Assembly (NCBI RefSeq): GCF_003290025.1 | Contig: NZ_QNHG01000004.1 | Coordinates: 294,058-358,057, forward strand | Origin: Pseudogemmobacter bohemicus | GTDB lineage: Bacteria; Pseudomonadota; Alphaproteobacteria; Rhodobacterales; Rhodobacteraceae | Length of the DNA: 64,000 bases | Reading direction: 5' to 3' | Shown: positions 48,211-57,266 of the stretch, piece after piece | Numbering within the stretch: the first letter of the stretch is position 1 | Layout: the number at the start of each line of letters is the position of its first letter | Position numbers and translations under genes: made by a program | Notes under the pieces: model-generated | Database searches by the model: none | The model's input: the letters and a program-made list of their open reading frames with translations, nothing else | What the model was told of the DNA's origin: nothing

Positions 48211-48564
48211 ATGATTGATCTTTCCGTCTTCACCGCCCTTGCAGGGATCGACCTCGGCCAGCTGAAAGACAAGCCGACCACGCTGAACCCGGGCCAGCAA
48301 GAGGCCGCCCATTCGCTCTGGACCTCGCCGGATGGCACGCTGGATATCGGCATCTGGGAATGCACCCCGGGCCAGTTCACCGCCGACCGTTCGGCTGCGG
48401 CCGAGTTTTGCTATTTCCTGCAAGGCAAGATCGTGATGACCCATCTCGACGGCACGAAAAAGACCCTCGGGCCGGGCGATGCGATCATGTTGCCGAAAGG
48501 CTGGAAAGGCACCTGGGAAATCCAGGAACATACCCGCAAGATCTACGCCTTTTTCGAGGGCTGA
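48211..48564 (+). CDS. small cupin protein (DUF861 type)
   Basis: A 117-residue single-domain cupin. The core is LDIGIWECTPGQFTADRSAAAEFCYFLQGKIVMTHLDGTKKTLGPGDAIMLPKGWKGTWEIQEHTRKIYAFF, close to the PF05899 cupins often paired with FAD amine oxidases. The exact role is unknown; catabolic or sensing roles are both possible. It ends the operon, 28 bp before a terminator. Confidence 0.8.
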   Translation: MIDLSVFTALAGIDLGQLKDKPTTLNPGQQEAAHSLWTSPDGTLDIGIWECTPGQFTADRSAAAEFCYFLQGKIVMTHLDGTKKTLGPGDAIMLPKGWKGTWEIQEHTRKIYAFFEG

Positions 48565-48592
48565 GCGCCCTTCTCCCTGACCGGAAGAAGAC

Positions 48593-48619
48593 AGGGGGGC
48601 GATCACTCGCCCCCCTTTT
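48593..48619 (+). terminator. rho-independent terminator after the polyamine operon
   Basis: A perfect 10-bp stem (AGGGGGGCGA / TCGCCCCCCT) with loop TCAC, followed by TTT. Confidence 0.88.
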
Positions 48620-48649
48620 CACAGCCTGGCGGGGCCGCGAAAGGGGTAA

Positions 48650-50986
48650 TCAGTCTTCTTCGTCGCCGTGACGCTCGCCTTGCATCAGCGGGCGAAAACT
48701 GTCGCCGCGCCGGTCCTGGAAGGGCTCCAGCATGGCCCGCACCTCGCCCTGCGCCGGCAGTTGCGGTCGGAAACTGGCCGGCAGATATTTCAATGCCTTC
48801 AGACGCTTGAACAAGGCCGCGAAATCCACCTCGCCGACCGAACGGAAATCGGCCCGCGCCGCCTCGCCCGCCACCCAGTCATTCACGATGACATTGATCA
48901 CATCGGGCGTCACCCCGATGAAATTGCGAAATTGCAGATCGTAATCGGCAATATTGGCCGAAGAGCGGCGCAGGATCATCGCGACCCGCCCGCCCGGAGG
49001 CATCACATAGGCCGCCAGATGCAGCGCCGATCCGTCCAGCGCCACGATCACTTTCGCTGCCTTGTAGCGCGCGATCTGCACCTCAAGCGGGTGGCGCTCG
49101 GGGTGGAAGATCTCGAAACCGGCGCGTTCCAGGTTTTCCTCGATCACCTTCTCGCCCAGGATGCCGCCCTTGATCGCCGGCAGGCGGGCGCGCGAGACAT
49201 AGAGCTTCTCCCCCCCCTCGGCCGGGGCGGCGGCGCGCAGGCGGCTTTGCATGAAATCGCGGTAAGCGGGCGATCCGGCATAGCGCTCAAGCCAGCCGAA
49301 ACCCAGCTCGGGCACGATCAGCCGCTCGACCCGCTGCACATCGCCGAAAGTGCGGACCGGGATGTCGATCCCGAGCAGCTTAAAGAACGGCGCCTGACCT
49401 TTGATCGCCTTTTCAATCGCCTTCACATCGCCGCGATAGGGCAGATAGAGGATGCTTTCCGGCGGTTCCGCCAGATGGTCCAGCGCCCAGAGCCTGGCCG
49501 AGGATTCCACCAGGAAATGGCCAAAATGGCCACGGAAATGACCGCCGTAAAGATGGGTTCCGGGCAAATCGCGGATGTTGTCCTTCGCCGAGATCACCGG
49601 TGCCGGGGTGGATTTCTTTGCCCGGATCCAGGCCTCTGACAGCGCGCACCAGTTCCCATCGGCATGAAGCACCCCCGAAGCCAGCGCCTGATCGTGATCG
49701 CGCTCGGGCACGATCAGCGCGCCTTGCAGGGTCAGGATCTCACCGGCAAAGGGCGGGCGCAGATCGGGATGCGGGACAATGCGGCGGCTGTCCTCGCCGC
49801 CTTGCCATGCATCGGCCTGCCGCGCGGCGGCTTTGCTTTCCCTGCGCGCGCGGCGTTCGGCGCGACTTATCGGGTTCTCGCCGCGCGCCATGCGCTCAAG
49901 CTTCCAGGCCAGCTTGCGCAGTTCAGGCCGGGCCGGATCGCGCTGGAAAATCCTGCGCGCGACAAGGGCGCTCAGCGCCGGATGGCCCCTGGTCTCGCCC
50001 GCGCGCAAGAGTGCGTTTTGCCAGATGCCGACCTCGCGCCGGCCGCGCATGTGACGGTTGACCGCCGGACGGTCCATGCGGCCCAGCACCAGGCCACTGA
50101 TCAGATCCGACAGCAGCTCGACATGGCGAAATTCGCGCAACATGCGGTGGCCGGCGAAATTGAGATGCACTTTCTCGATATTCGCGCCCTGAAAGCGGTT
50201 GGCATGCAGCCGGTCGGTCGGGTTGAACGGGTCATAGATCAGCCAGACCCGCGCCGCAGCGGTCAGCGAGGCCGCCGCATCACGCAGGGGCAGATCCTGC
50301 CAGTCGTAACTTTTTGTGGGATGCGGATAGCGCGTGTCGAACGGCGCCAGATCGCGCGCAAGCGTCGATTGCGGCGAGAAAGCCACGACCTCGACCCCGG
50401 GCACCAGCGCCGACAAGGACAGGGCCGCGAAAGCCCCCATCGAGGTTCCGATAAATACAACCCGCCGGAATCGTTCAAAGAACCCCGCTTCACGCAGATC
50501 GGTGATCATCTGTTGCGCATCGGCATTGCGATACCAGTCGCGCCGCGAGGCAAGGATGCCAAGGATCGAGACATCCATTTTTATCGCGCGGCCCAGCAGC
50601 CAGGGCTGATGCGGTTCATGGGCGCCGATCGAGGTCACATTGTCGAAAGTCACCATCAACACATCGGGGTGACCACCGGCGCCTGCCTCGACGAACCAGG
50701 CATCGACCAGCCCGCCTTGCAGGAAGAAGCTGCTCTTTTGCGCGGCGGCGGCGGCAGACGGATCGGCCTCCGGCCTCGGCAGAAAAGCCGGGCGGGCGAC
50801 GCGTTTCCTGGCCGGGGCGGCACCCTCTGCGGTAGCTTCTGCGGCACCCTCTCCGGCCCCCTCTGCGGCCATCTCCGCCGCCAGGTCTTCGCCCGTTCCA
50901 TCCTTGTCGGTGTCGTCCATATCTGGCCCGCGTATATCTGGCCCGCCCATATCAGACCCGCCCATATCAGACCCGGCGCCAGACAT
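48650..50986 (-). CDS. fused alpha/beta-hydrolase - GT61 glycosyltransferase
   Basis: A large surface-glycan enzyme (778 residues from ATG 50986). Residues about 85-315 form an alpha/beta-hydrolase-like domain with a possible triad: Ser182 in FIGTSMGAFAAL, Asp in LIYDPFNPTD, and His in LNFAGHRML. Residues about 460-740 match a GT61/DUF563 glycosyltransferase: HFRGHFGHFLVESSARLWAL, LYVSRARLP, HPLEVQIARYKAAKVIVALDGSALHLAAYVMPPG. The N-terminal 75 residues are low-complexity with 15-bp repeats. The start is uncertain: a TTG at 51016 and later ATGs lie in the same frame. It overlaps the end of the upstream methyltransferase. Confidence 0.75.
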   Translation of the reverse strand: MSGAGSDMGGSDMGGPDIRGPDMDDTDKDGTGEDLAAEMAAEGAGEGAAEATAEGAAPARKRVARPAFLPRPEADPSAAAAAQKSSFFLQGGLVDAWFVEAGAGGHPDVLMVTFDNVTSIGAHEPHQPWLLGRAIKMDVSILGILASRRDWYRNADAQQMITDLREAGFFERFRRVVFIGTSMGAFAALSLSALVPGVEVVAFSPQSTLARDLAPFDTRYPHPTKSYDWQDLPLRDAAASLTAAARVWLIYDPFNPTDRLHANRFQGANIEKVHLNFAGHRMLREFRHVELLSDLISGLVLGRMDRPAVNRHMRGRREVGIWQNALLRAGETRGHPALSALVARRIFQRDPARPELRKLAWKLERMARGENPISRAERRARRESKAAARQADAWQGGEDSRRIVPHPDLRPPFAGEILTLQGALIVPERDHDQALASGVLHADGNWCALSEAWIRAKKSTPAPVISAKDNIRDLPGTHLYGGHFRGHFGHFLVESSARLWALDHLAEPPESILYLPYRGDVKAIEKAIKGQAPFFKLLGIDIPVRTFGDVQRVERLIVPELGFGWLERYAGSPAYRDFMQSRLRAAAPAEGGEKLYVSRARLPAIKGGILGEKVIEENLERAGFEIFHPERHPLEVQIARYKAAKVIVALDGSALHLAAYVMPPGGRVAMILRRSSANIADYDLQFRNFIGVTPDVINVIVNDWVAGEAARADFRSVGEVDFAALFKRLKALKYLPASFRPQLPAQGEVRAMLEPFQDRRGDSFRPLMQGERHGDEED
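50918..50977 (-). repeat. four 15-bp tandem units at the start of the GT61 fusion gene
   Basis: Plus-strand units catatctggcccgcg, tatatctggcccgcc, catatcagacccgcc and catatcagacccggc, spaced exactly 15 bp. On the minus strand they encode (S/P)D(M/I)(G/R)G pentapeptides. The stop codon of the upstream methyltransferase (50967-50969) lies inside the fourth unit, so copy-number change would alter the start region of the GT61 protein without a frame change. Confidence 0.8.
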
Positions 50987-51656
50987 GCACGCGTGAGGCG
51001 CTGTGCTCCTGGTCAAAGCTCAGGCCGGCGGCGGTGAAAAGGCTGGCGCATTCCTGCATCCCCTCGCGGCCGTAAACATCCTTGTGCATTTCCAGCACGA
51101 AAGTGTTGACCGCCGACAGATCGGCATGGCGAAGGAAATCCAGCTCCCCGCCCTCGATATCCATCATAATCGTGTCATGCGGGTATTCTTTGGTCAGATC
51201 GCTGTAGCGCAGCACCGGCACCTCGACCGCGCGGGTCTTCTTGCCCGGCAGTTCCGCCAGCGACGAGCCGAGGAAATTCCCCGCCACGTTGAAACTGACC
51301 GTCTCGGGCGCATCGGGCGCGCTGAACACCACCGCATGGCGGACCGAGATCACATCCTGCAACCCGTTATGCGCGTAAAGCCGGTTGATATGTGGCAAAA
51401 GGCCCGGATTGGCCTCGATCGACAGGATCGAAGCCGGCGCACAATTCTTTGCCAGCACAGCACCGACCACCCCGGCCCCCGCCCCCATCTCGAGGATGCG
51501 CGCAGCCTTGGGGATCACGGCAAGACCGCAGCGGATCTCCTGGCCCTCATAGCGGCCATTGTTCATCGCCTCGATCATGCGCGGGCCCAGGATGGGTGCA
51601 TCGGGCACTTCGACACCATGACAGGTTGCGACGATGGTGATGGTTGCCTCGGTCAT
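50967..51656 (-). CDS. FkbM-family methyltransferase
   Basis: A 229-residue SAM-dependent methyltransferase. Motif I is ILEMGAGAGVVGAVLA (about 53-68), followed by SIEANPGLLPHI with the acidic ribose-binding Glu. The FkbM-type core YPHDTIMMDIEGGELDFLRHADL is present. Such enzymes often O-methylate sugars or glycan chains. It is upstream of the GT61 fusion on the same strand with a short overlap, and divergent from the GT2 fusion gene. Confidence 0.85.
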   Translation of the reverse strand: MTEATITIVATCHGVEVPDAPILGPRMIEAMNNGRYEGQEIRCGLAVIPKAARILEMGAGAGVVGAVLAKNCAPASILSIEANPGLLPHINRLYAHNGLQDVISVRHAVVFSAPDAPETVSFNVAGNFLGSSLAELPGKKTRAVEVPVLRYSDLTKEYPHDTIMMDIEGGELDFLRHADLSAVNTFVLEMHKDVYGREGMQECASLFTAAGLSFDQEHSASRVHVWRRV

Positions 51657-51868
51657 TCTTTAACTGCCCGTCTTTTTTACTGCTGCACTCTGCCAAATCA
51701 TAACCGCAAGACTATGGCGGCAGTTGGGCGCAATCCATACGAAACCTGGCGATTGTTCTGCAATCGGGTAAGATCATAGGGGGAAAAACGTCGAAATTTC
51801 TCAGCTTTCCCGCCTTACCCCTGCCCGGAATGCCAGGCTAGACAGGGACAGAGCGCAGGAGACGTATA
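51657..51868. other. divergent spacer in the glycan island
   Basis: 212 bp between two outward-facing glycan gene groups. AT-richer stretches occur around 51665-51715, and AGGAG precedes the plus-strand gene. No clear paired promoter hexamers can be assigned. Confidence 0.35.
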
Positions 51869-53971
51869 ATGAGTGAGGCGAAAACAGGGGCCAGCGGGAA
51901 AGCCGGAAGCAAAGCGGCGGGCGGCAAGGCATCTGTGGGCAAGGCATCTGCGGGCGGGGCATCTGCGGGCGGGGCGGCTCAGGCAAAACCGGGCGCCGGA
52001 AAGCAGCAGGGTAAGGCGCAACCGGGCAAGGCTCAGCAGGTTAAGGCTCAGCAGGTTAAGGCCCGGCAGGCTGACGCCCCGCAGGGCAAATCCGCCCAGG
52101 GCAAGCCGGCGAAGGGCAAATCCGCCCCACCGCTCCGCCCCGGCGTGACACGCGGCGCCTCGGAGATTTTTGCCACCGTTCCCTTTTCGCTGCAACGCCA
52201 TGCCAGTCCGCATGGCCAGGTCACTGCGGTTTCGATGATGAAGGATGAGGGCCCCTATGTGATCGAATGGGTGGCGCATCACCTGGCGGTCGGCTTCTCG
52301 GATCTGGTCGTCTACACCAATGACTGCTCGGACGGCACCGATGACATGCTGATCCGGCTGGAGGAGCTGGGGCTGGCCCATCACCGCCGCAATGTGATCC
52401 CCGAAGGCATCCGCCCGCAGCCCTCGGCGCTGAACTATGCCCAGGAAGAACCGGTCGTGGGCCAGTCCGACTGGGTGATGGTGTTTGATGCCGATGAGTT
52501 CCTGTCGATCCGTTACGGCGACGGCACGCTGGATGATCTGATCGCCGCCGCCAAAGCCCAGGACGCCAATGGGATCGTGGTGACCTGGCGCATTTTCGGC
52601 TCGGGCGGGGTCGTCGACTGGTCCACCGCGCCGGTGTCAGAGCAATATCTGTTGGCCGCGCCGCAGGACTGGAACAAGGGCTGGGGCGTTAAGACGCTGT
52701 TCCAATTCGATCCGGAGAACTGGAAGCTCGGCATCCACCGCCCCAAGATGAAGACCAAAGCCATCAAGGCCGGTTTTGCCGATCAGGTGAAATGGCTGAA
52801 CGGCTCGGGCCGCGAGATGGAGGATTACTTCAAGTTTCGCGGCTGGCGCTCGATCACCCGGACGGTCGGCTATGACTGGGTGCAGCTTAATCATTATGCG
52901 GTGAAATCCGTGGACAGCTACGCGATCCGCAAGCTGCGCGGCAATGTCAACAATAAGAAAGATAAGTATAATTCGGATTACTGGTCGCTTCAGGACCGCA
53001 ATGAGGTCCGTGACGACACCATGCTGCGCTATACGGCGCGGCGGGACGAGATCATTCTGGAACTGCTGAAAGATCCGGTGCTGGCGCGGCTGCATCAGGC
53101 GGCGCTGGCGCGGGTGGATCAGCGCCTCACTGAAATCCGCGGCACCGAGGCCTATACCGCCCTGGTCGCCGATCTGGCCAGGGCCAGCCAGGTGCCGATC
53201 CATGAGATCGTCGCCAAACCGCCCCAGGCGCGCGACCCGGAAAAGATCGCCGCCCTGATGAGCGATATCGAAAAGACCCGCAATGAGGCCGCCCGCGAAA
53301 AGCGCAAATCCGAACCGCGCGAGGCGGTGGAGGCGCTGCCCTCGGGCCTCTATGTCAGCCAGCCGCGCGCCAATGCCGCCTATGCCGGCGAATGGGTGGC
53401 GAACCATGGCGTCGAATTGCCGCTGGATCCGGGTGTGTTCACCGCACCCGGCCTCGCCCTGATCGCGAAGGGGAAGTTTGATCGCGGCCTCGCACGGCGC
53501 CTGCCGCAGATCCTGCCGCAAAAGGCGCGGGTGACCGAGGCCGGCGCCGGGATCGGCTTTTTGTCGGCGCATCTGGCCCAGGTTCGCCCCGATCTGCAGC
53601 TGAGCGTGACCGAGGCCGATCCGGAACTGCGCCGGATGCTGGATCTGGTCTGGTCCCGCAATGACCGGCGCCCGGGTGACAGGCTGAGCCTGTTTGAGGA
53701 CAGCGCCCTGCCCGGACTGATCGCCGCGACCGCGCCCGATGTGCTTTTGCTGGCCGATCCGCGCATCACGCCCGAGCTGCTGGCCCGCATCCTTGCCGGC
53801 GTAAGCCCGGTGCAGATCTATCTTTACGGCCGCCTTCTGGACGCCGGCCGCCCCAGGCTGGACGAGTATGCCGCCGTGATGGAGGAGGGCTATATCGCTG
53901 CCCCAGGCTTTGATGCCGGGCTGACATTGTTCCGGATCGCGAAAAACTCCGCCGGGGCTGCCGCATCGTGA
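51869..53971 (+). CDS. fused GT2 glycosyltransferase - methyltransferase-like protein
   Basis: 700 residues in three parts. Residues 1-95 are a repetitive Lys/Ala/Gly/Gln-rich tail (KAQQV-type pentads), probably disordered and strongly basic. Residues about 115-430 are a Glyco_tranf_2_4 domain: SMMKDEGPYVIEWVAHH, MVFDADEFLSI with the DXD-type motif, and LNHYAVKSVDSYAIRK. Residues about 505-695 resemble a SAM-binding methyltransferase: RVTEAGAGIGFLSAHLAQVRPDLQLSVTEADPEL. The start is ATG 51869 after GCAGGAGACG. The GT half is a paralogue of the 7013-8071 product. Confidence 0.78.
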   Translation: MSEAKTGASGKAGSKAAGGKASVGKASAGGASAGGAAQAKPGAGKQQGKAQPGKAQQVKAQQVKARQADAPQGKSAQGKPAKGKSAPPLRPGVTRGASEIFATVPFSLQRHASPHGQVTAVSMMKDEGPYVIEWVAHHLAVGFSDLVVYTNDCSDGTDDMLIRLEELGLAHHRRNVIPEGIRPQPSALNYAQEEPVVGQSDWVMVFDADEFLSIRYGDGTLDDLIAAAKAQDANGIVVTWRIFGSGGVVDWSTAPVSEQYLLAAPQDWNKGWGVKTLFQFDPENWKLGIHRPKMKTKAIKAGFADQVKWLNGSGREMEDYFKFRGWRSITRTVGYDWVQLNHYAVKSVDSYAIRKLRGNVNNKKDKYNSDYWSLQDRNEVRDDTMLRYTARRDEIILELLKDPVLARLHQAALARVDQRLTEIRGTEAYTALVADLARASQVPIHEIVAKPPQARDPEKIAALMSDIEKTRNEAAREKRKSEPREAVEALPSGLYVSQPRANAAYAGEWVANHGVELPLDPGVFTAPGLALIAKGKFDRGLARRLPQILPQKARVTEAGAGIGFLSAHLAQVRPDLQLSVTEADPELRRMLDLVWSRNDRRPGDRLSLFEDSALPGLIAATAPDVLLLADPRITPELLARILAGVSPVQIYLYGRLLDAGRPRLDEYAAVMEEGYIAAPGFDAGLTLFRIAKNSAGAAAS
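51923..52129 (+). repeat. 15-bp coding repeats in the GT2 fusion gene
   Basis: Two runs of degenerate 15-bp units in frame: four at 51923-51982 (ggcaaggcatctgtg type) and eight at 52010-52129 (ggcaaggctcagcag / gttaaggctcagcag type). Each unit encodes five residues such as GKAQP, GKAQQ, VKAQQ. Near-identical neighbouring units suggest recent expansion. Confidence 0.8.
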
Positions 53972-54133
53972 TACGCGTGAAAATTCACCTTCCCGCCACC
54001 ATTGCGCCACAGGAAAACCCTCGCACCAGGGTCAGTTCATGGTCAAATTCAGCCGGGATCCGAGCAGGTCTCTTTTGGGGGATGCAGCAATACTGTATCC
54101 ATAAACGAAACAATAAAGGTTGAGGTTCCGCCC

Positions 54134-54949
54134 TTGTCGACCCCCACACGCCGCCCCGTCGCCTCTCTCTGGATTGGCCCGCGCCTGCATTACCTGAACC
54201 AGCTTTGCCTCCTGAGCCATGTGCGCCACGGCCATCCGACCACGCTTTACTGCACGGAAGAGGTCTCGAATGTCCCCGAAGGGATTGAGGTTCGCCCTGC
54301 GACCGAGATCATGGATATCGACATGGGCATCGTGGCGCAGACCTCGGAGAGCTTTCTGTCGAACGTCTTTCGCTACAAGATGATCCAGAAAACCGATGCG
54401 GTCTGGATCGACTGCGACGCCTATTGCCACAAGCCCTTTCCCGACGAGATGCAGAATATCTATGCCGGCCACGGTTTTCGCGGCGCGCTGAATTGCGGTG
54501 TCGTCTATATTCCCAGGGATGGCGAGCTGATCCATCAGCTGCTGGATTACTACGACAACCTCCCCGAGGCGCCGGCCTGGTTCAACAAACAGCAACGCAA
54601 GCGCATCGAGAAACAGGATCGCTCGCTGCCGCAGGCCGTCCGGATCTACAATGCCGAGCGCACCGCTTTCGGCCCCCAGGCTTTCACCTATTTCGCCCAG
54701 CAAACCGGCGATTACGAGAAAGCCCTGACGCCGGATGTCCTCTACCCGGTGCCCTTCCAGCTGAATGATGTGTTCTATGACCCTTACGGCCGGGTCGAGG
54801 GGCATTTCACCGACAAGACGCTGTCGGTGCATCTCTATACCAATGGCACCAAGCCCTGGTGGCGCAAAAACCCGCCGCTGCCGAATTCCTATGCCGCCCG
54901 CATGTGCGAAGAGATCGGCGTCGATCCGGCAAAGGCGCTGGAGGAGTAA
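54134..54949 (+). CDS. putative GT-A glycosyltransferase (sugar-transferase DXD type)
   Basis: About 271 residues if TTG 54134 is the start (AAGGTTGAGG precedes it); an ATG at 54002 is possible but its extra 44 residues look non-coding. The N-terminus RPVASLWIGPRLHYLNQLCLLSHVRHGH and the DXD-like block KTDAVWIDCDAYCHKPF (about 96-112), then GALNCGVVYIPRDG, resemble capsular or lipopolysaccharide sugar transferases. It is followed directly by an FkbM methyltransferase (TAATG), so it belongs to the same glycan-modifying unit. Confidence 0.7.
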   Translation: MSTPTRRPVASLWIGPRLHYLNQLCLLSHVRHGHPTTLYCTEEVSNVPEGIEVRPATEIMDIDMGIVAQTSESFLSNVFRYKMIQKTDAVWIDCDAYCHKPFPDEMQNIYAGHGFRGALNCGVVYIPRDGELIHQLLDYYDNLPEAPAWFNKQQRKRIEKQDRSLPQAVRIYNAERTAFGPQAFTYFAQQTGDYEKALTPDVLYPVPFQLNDVFYDPYGRVEGHFTDKTLSVHLYTNGTKPWWRKNPPLPNSYAARMCEEIGVDPAKALEE

Positions 54950-55671
54950 TGGCCGCCCGCAAACAGATCGGGGCCGGGTCCGAGGCCGGGGACGGCGATC
55001 CAAAATCTCAGGCCGGGAAATCTCAGGCCGAACAGAAGGCAGAGATGATGATCCGCCGTCAGAAGCGGAACATGCGCAAGGCCTGGGCCGAGGGCTATCT
55101 GACCGGCATCTGCGCCATGCTGCAGCCGGGCGATCTGGCGGTGGATTGCGGCGCCAATATGGGGGTGGTGACCACGCAGCTTGCCGCCACCGGCGCCGAT
55201 GTCATCGCCTTTGAACCCGACCCCGATTGCTTTGCCGTGCTGGAACAGAAATTCGGCAGCGCCGCGAATGTCACACTGATCAATGCCGCCGTGGGTATCA
55301 GCGCCGGCACCGTCCGGCTGATGCGCGCGGGGAATTTCGATGCCAATCCGGTGGGCGCTTCGGTGAAGAACACCATCCTTGATGGCGGGCGCGGCATTGA
55401 TGCGGGCAATTCGGTCGAAGTGCCACTGATCGACTTCCCCGCCTTCCTCCGCGAAAAGGGGCAGATCAGCTTTCTCAAACTCGATATCGAAGGCGCCGAG
55501 CTGGATATCCTCGAAACCATGGAGCGCGACGGGCTGTTCGGATCGGTGAAAAGTCTGGTTGCGGAAACCCATGAGCGCAAATTCCCTGATCTGCGCCCAA
55601 GATTTCGTGACCTGCGCCGGCGGGTTGCCGGGCAATATCCGCCCACCCATGTCAATCTTGACTGGATCTGA
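54949..55671 (+). CDS. FkbM-family methyltransferase
   Basis: 240 residues from ATG 54949, which overlaps the preceding stop (GGAGGAGTAATG). A basic/Gln-rich N-terminal 45 residues precede the SAM fold: LAVDCGANMGVVTTQLAATGADVIAFEPDPDCF (motif I and acidic loop), VTLINAAVG, and the FkbM core QISFLKLDIEGAELDILETMERDGLF. It is likely to methylate a sugar added by the glycosyltransferases around it. The second FkbM gene in this island is at 50967-51656. Confidence 0.87.
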   Translation: MAARKQIGAGSEAGDGDPKSQAGKSQAEQKAEMMIRRQKRNMRKAWAEGYLTGICAMLQPGDLAVDCGANMGVVTTQLAATGADVIAFEPDPDCFAVLEQKFGSAANVTLINAAVGISAGTVRLMRAGNFDANPVGASVKNTILDGGRGIDAGNSVEVPLIDFPAFLREKGQISFLKLDIEGAELDILETMERDGLFGSVKSLVAETHERKFPDLRPRFRDLRRRVAGQYPPTHVNLDWI

Positions 55672-55765
55672 CGCGCAAGGCGCTGAAAGCCGGTGCGGCT
55701 TTTCCCCGTCTTTGATTGCCTCTGCCGCAGCCGAGACCGCAGCAGGCGCCGGGCGGCAGGGCTCG

Positions 55766-56716
55766 TCAGATGTCCTCAACCGTGACTGCGGGCCGCAGCC
55801 GCATCACATCGGCCGGGCGGCACAGCTGGGTGGCATCGGTCGAAACAGCGGCGGCAGCGGCAGCCGCAGCCAGGGCCAGGGCCTCATCATCACTTTGCCC
55901 GCGCGCGAGTGACAGAACGAGGCCCGCGACAAAACTGTCCCCTGCCCCGACCGCCGATTTCACTTTGACCTTCGGCACATTGGCAAAGATGCGGCGGGTG
56001 GCGGTGGCAAGGATATTGCCCTCGGCGCCGCGCGCGATCACCACTTTCTGCGCCACGCCCCGACGGGCCAGTTCCTGCGCGAAATCCGCCGTCGCCTCGC
56101 GATTTTCCAATGCGTGGCCGGTCAGGCTTTCGGCCTCTTCGGCATCCATCCGCAAGACCTCCAGCCCGGTGATCGGGGTCCTGACCGCCTCGGCCAGCGG
56201 CGTGCCTGACGTGTCCAGCACCACCCGGCAACCCGGCATCGCCGCCGCCAGTTGCGCCGGGAAATCGCCAGGAACCCCTGGCGGCTGGCTGCCCGAGATC
56301 ACCGAATAGCCCCCCGGTCGCGAGGTGGCACGCAAGAGCGTGAAGACGCGGCTCTGTTCGGCCTCGCCCCAGAGCGGGCCCGGCAGCATGAAACGGTATT
56401 GCTGGCCGCCGGCCTCTTCGGTCACGGTCAGCGATTGCCGCGTCTCGCCCGGGCCGGGCAGCGTCAGGAAGGTGACCCCCGCCTCACGGATCAGACCGGA
56501 GAGCCGGTCGCCGGTCAGGCCGCCGATCGCCACCAGCGCCAGGCTGTCGCCGCCAAGCGCGAGAATCGCCCGGCTGACATTCAGCCCGCCACCGCCCGGA
56601 TCCAGCATCGGCTCGGCGCAGCGCAGCTTGTGCCCCGGAATCAGTTTCGGCACTTCCGTCGCCATATCCAGCGCCGGATTGAGGGTCAGGGTCAGGATCG
56701 GGGCCTGGTCACTCAT
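55766..56716 (-). CDS. PfkB-family hexose kinase (1-phosphofructokinase type)
   Basis: A 316-residue ribokinase-fold sugar kinase. Family blocks: N-terminal ILTLTLNPALDMATEVP, DPGGGGLNVSRAILALGG, the catalytic/anion-hole VKSAVGAGDSFVAGLVL near the C-terminus. This best matches 1-phosphofructokinase or tagatose-6-phosphate kinase subfamilies. There is no fru PTS gene beside it, so the substrate is uncertain. It converges on the FkbM gene and is preceded by a long spacer. Confidence 0.88.
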   Translation of the reverse strand: MSDQAPILTLTLNPALDMATEVPKLIPGHKLRCAEPMLDPGGGGLNVSRAILALGGDSLALVAIGGLTGDRLSGLIREAGVTFLTLPGPGETRQSLTVTEEAGGQQYRFMLPGPLWGEAEQSRVFTLLRATSRPGGYSVISGSQPPGVPGDFPAQLAAAMPGCRVVLDTSGTPLAEAVRTPITGLEVLRMDAEEAESLTGHALENREATADFAQELARRGVAQKVVIARGAEGNILATATRRIFANVPKVKVKSAVGAGDSFVAGLVLSLARGQSDDEALALAAAAAAAAVSTDATQLCRPADVMRLRPAVTVEDI

Positions 56717-57266
56717 CAGCGGACTTCCTTGCTCTGGTCCGGCCTTGCGGCATCATCCTGATTGTTTGCGCTAACGGTGCGCCGAAGGCAAGAGAATCGC
56801 CAGGCCCGGGACCACAGATCCCGGTCGCTGGCGGCGGCTGCGGAATTTTACACTGAATTGCCGGTTTCAGCCGCACAGACCAATTAAACATCCTGTTTTC
56901 TGCCAGGTGCAACATCTGTGAGCAGTCCAGGGCCGACAAAACGTGGCAGGCTGTCGGGAAAGGCGATCCGGACAGCGAACAGGCTATGGAATGGTCACAG
57001 ATCATCCGGGTTCAGAGGAGAGAAATCAGCCAAAACGGGTTTTCCGGACTTGTCACTTGTTGACCGTGAGGAATATCTATTTATTATCGAGAATAATGAC
57101 GCTCCGACCTCCTCAGCCGGGTCCGCCGCCCGCGTGAAGAGTGCAGCCGGCGCCCGACCAGCGGGCACCAGGGCTGAACCGGGGCGGAAAGCGGAAAGGG
57201 AATCTGGTGGCATCCGGAGGAAACAAGGATGCGCCAGCGGAAAAAGGCCAATGGGAGAGAGCCACA
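56717..57266. other. 550-bp spacer between pfkB and fhs
   Basis: No supported gene: short frames here have shadow-like composition. The right half is AT-richer and carries a promoter candidate at 57060-57087. I saw no recognisable riboswitch fold by eye. Confidence 0.5.
57060..57087 (+). promoter_or_regulatory. probable fhs promoter
   Basis: TTGACC (57060-57065), 16-bp spacer, TATTAT (57082-57087), in an AT-rich patch (ctatttattatcgagaataa). This leaves a 5' leader of about 170 bases before the fhs ATG. Confidence 0.5.

Noticed and set aside
51923-52129. CRISPR-like array because of regular repeats
   Set aside because: The units are contiguous 15-bp coding repeats without spacers; they encode a Lys/Ala/Gln pentad tail.
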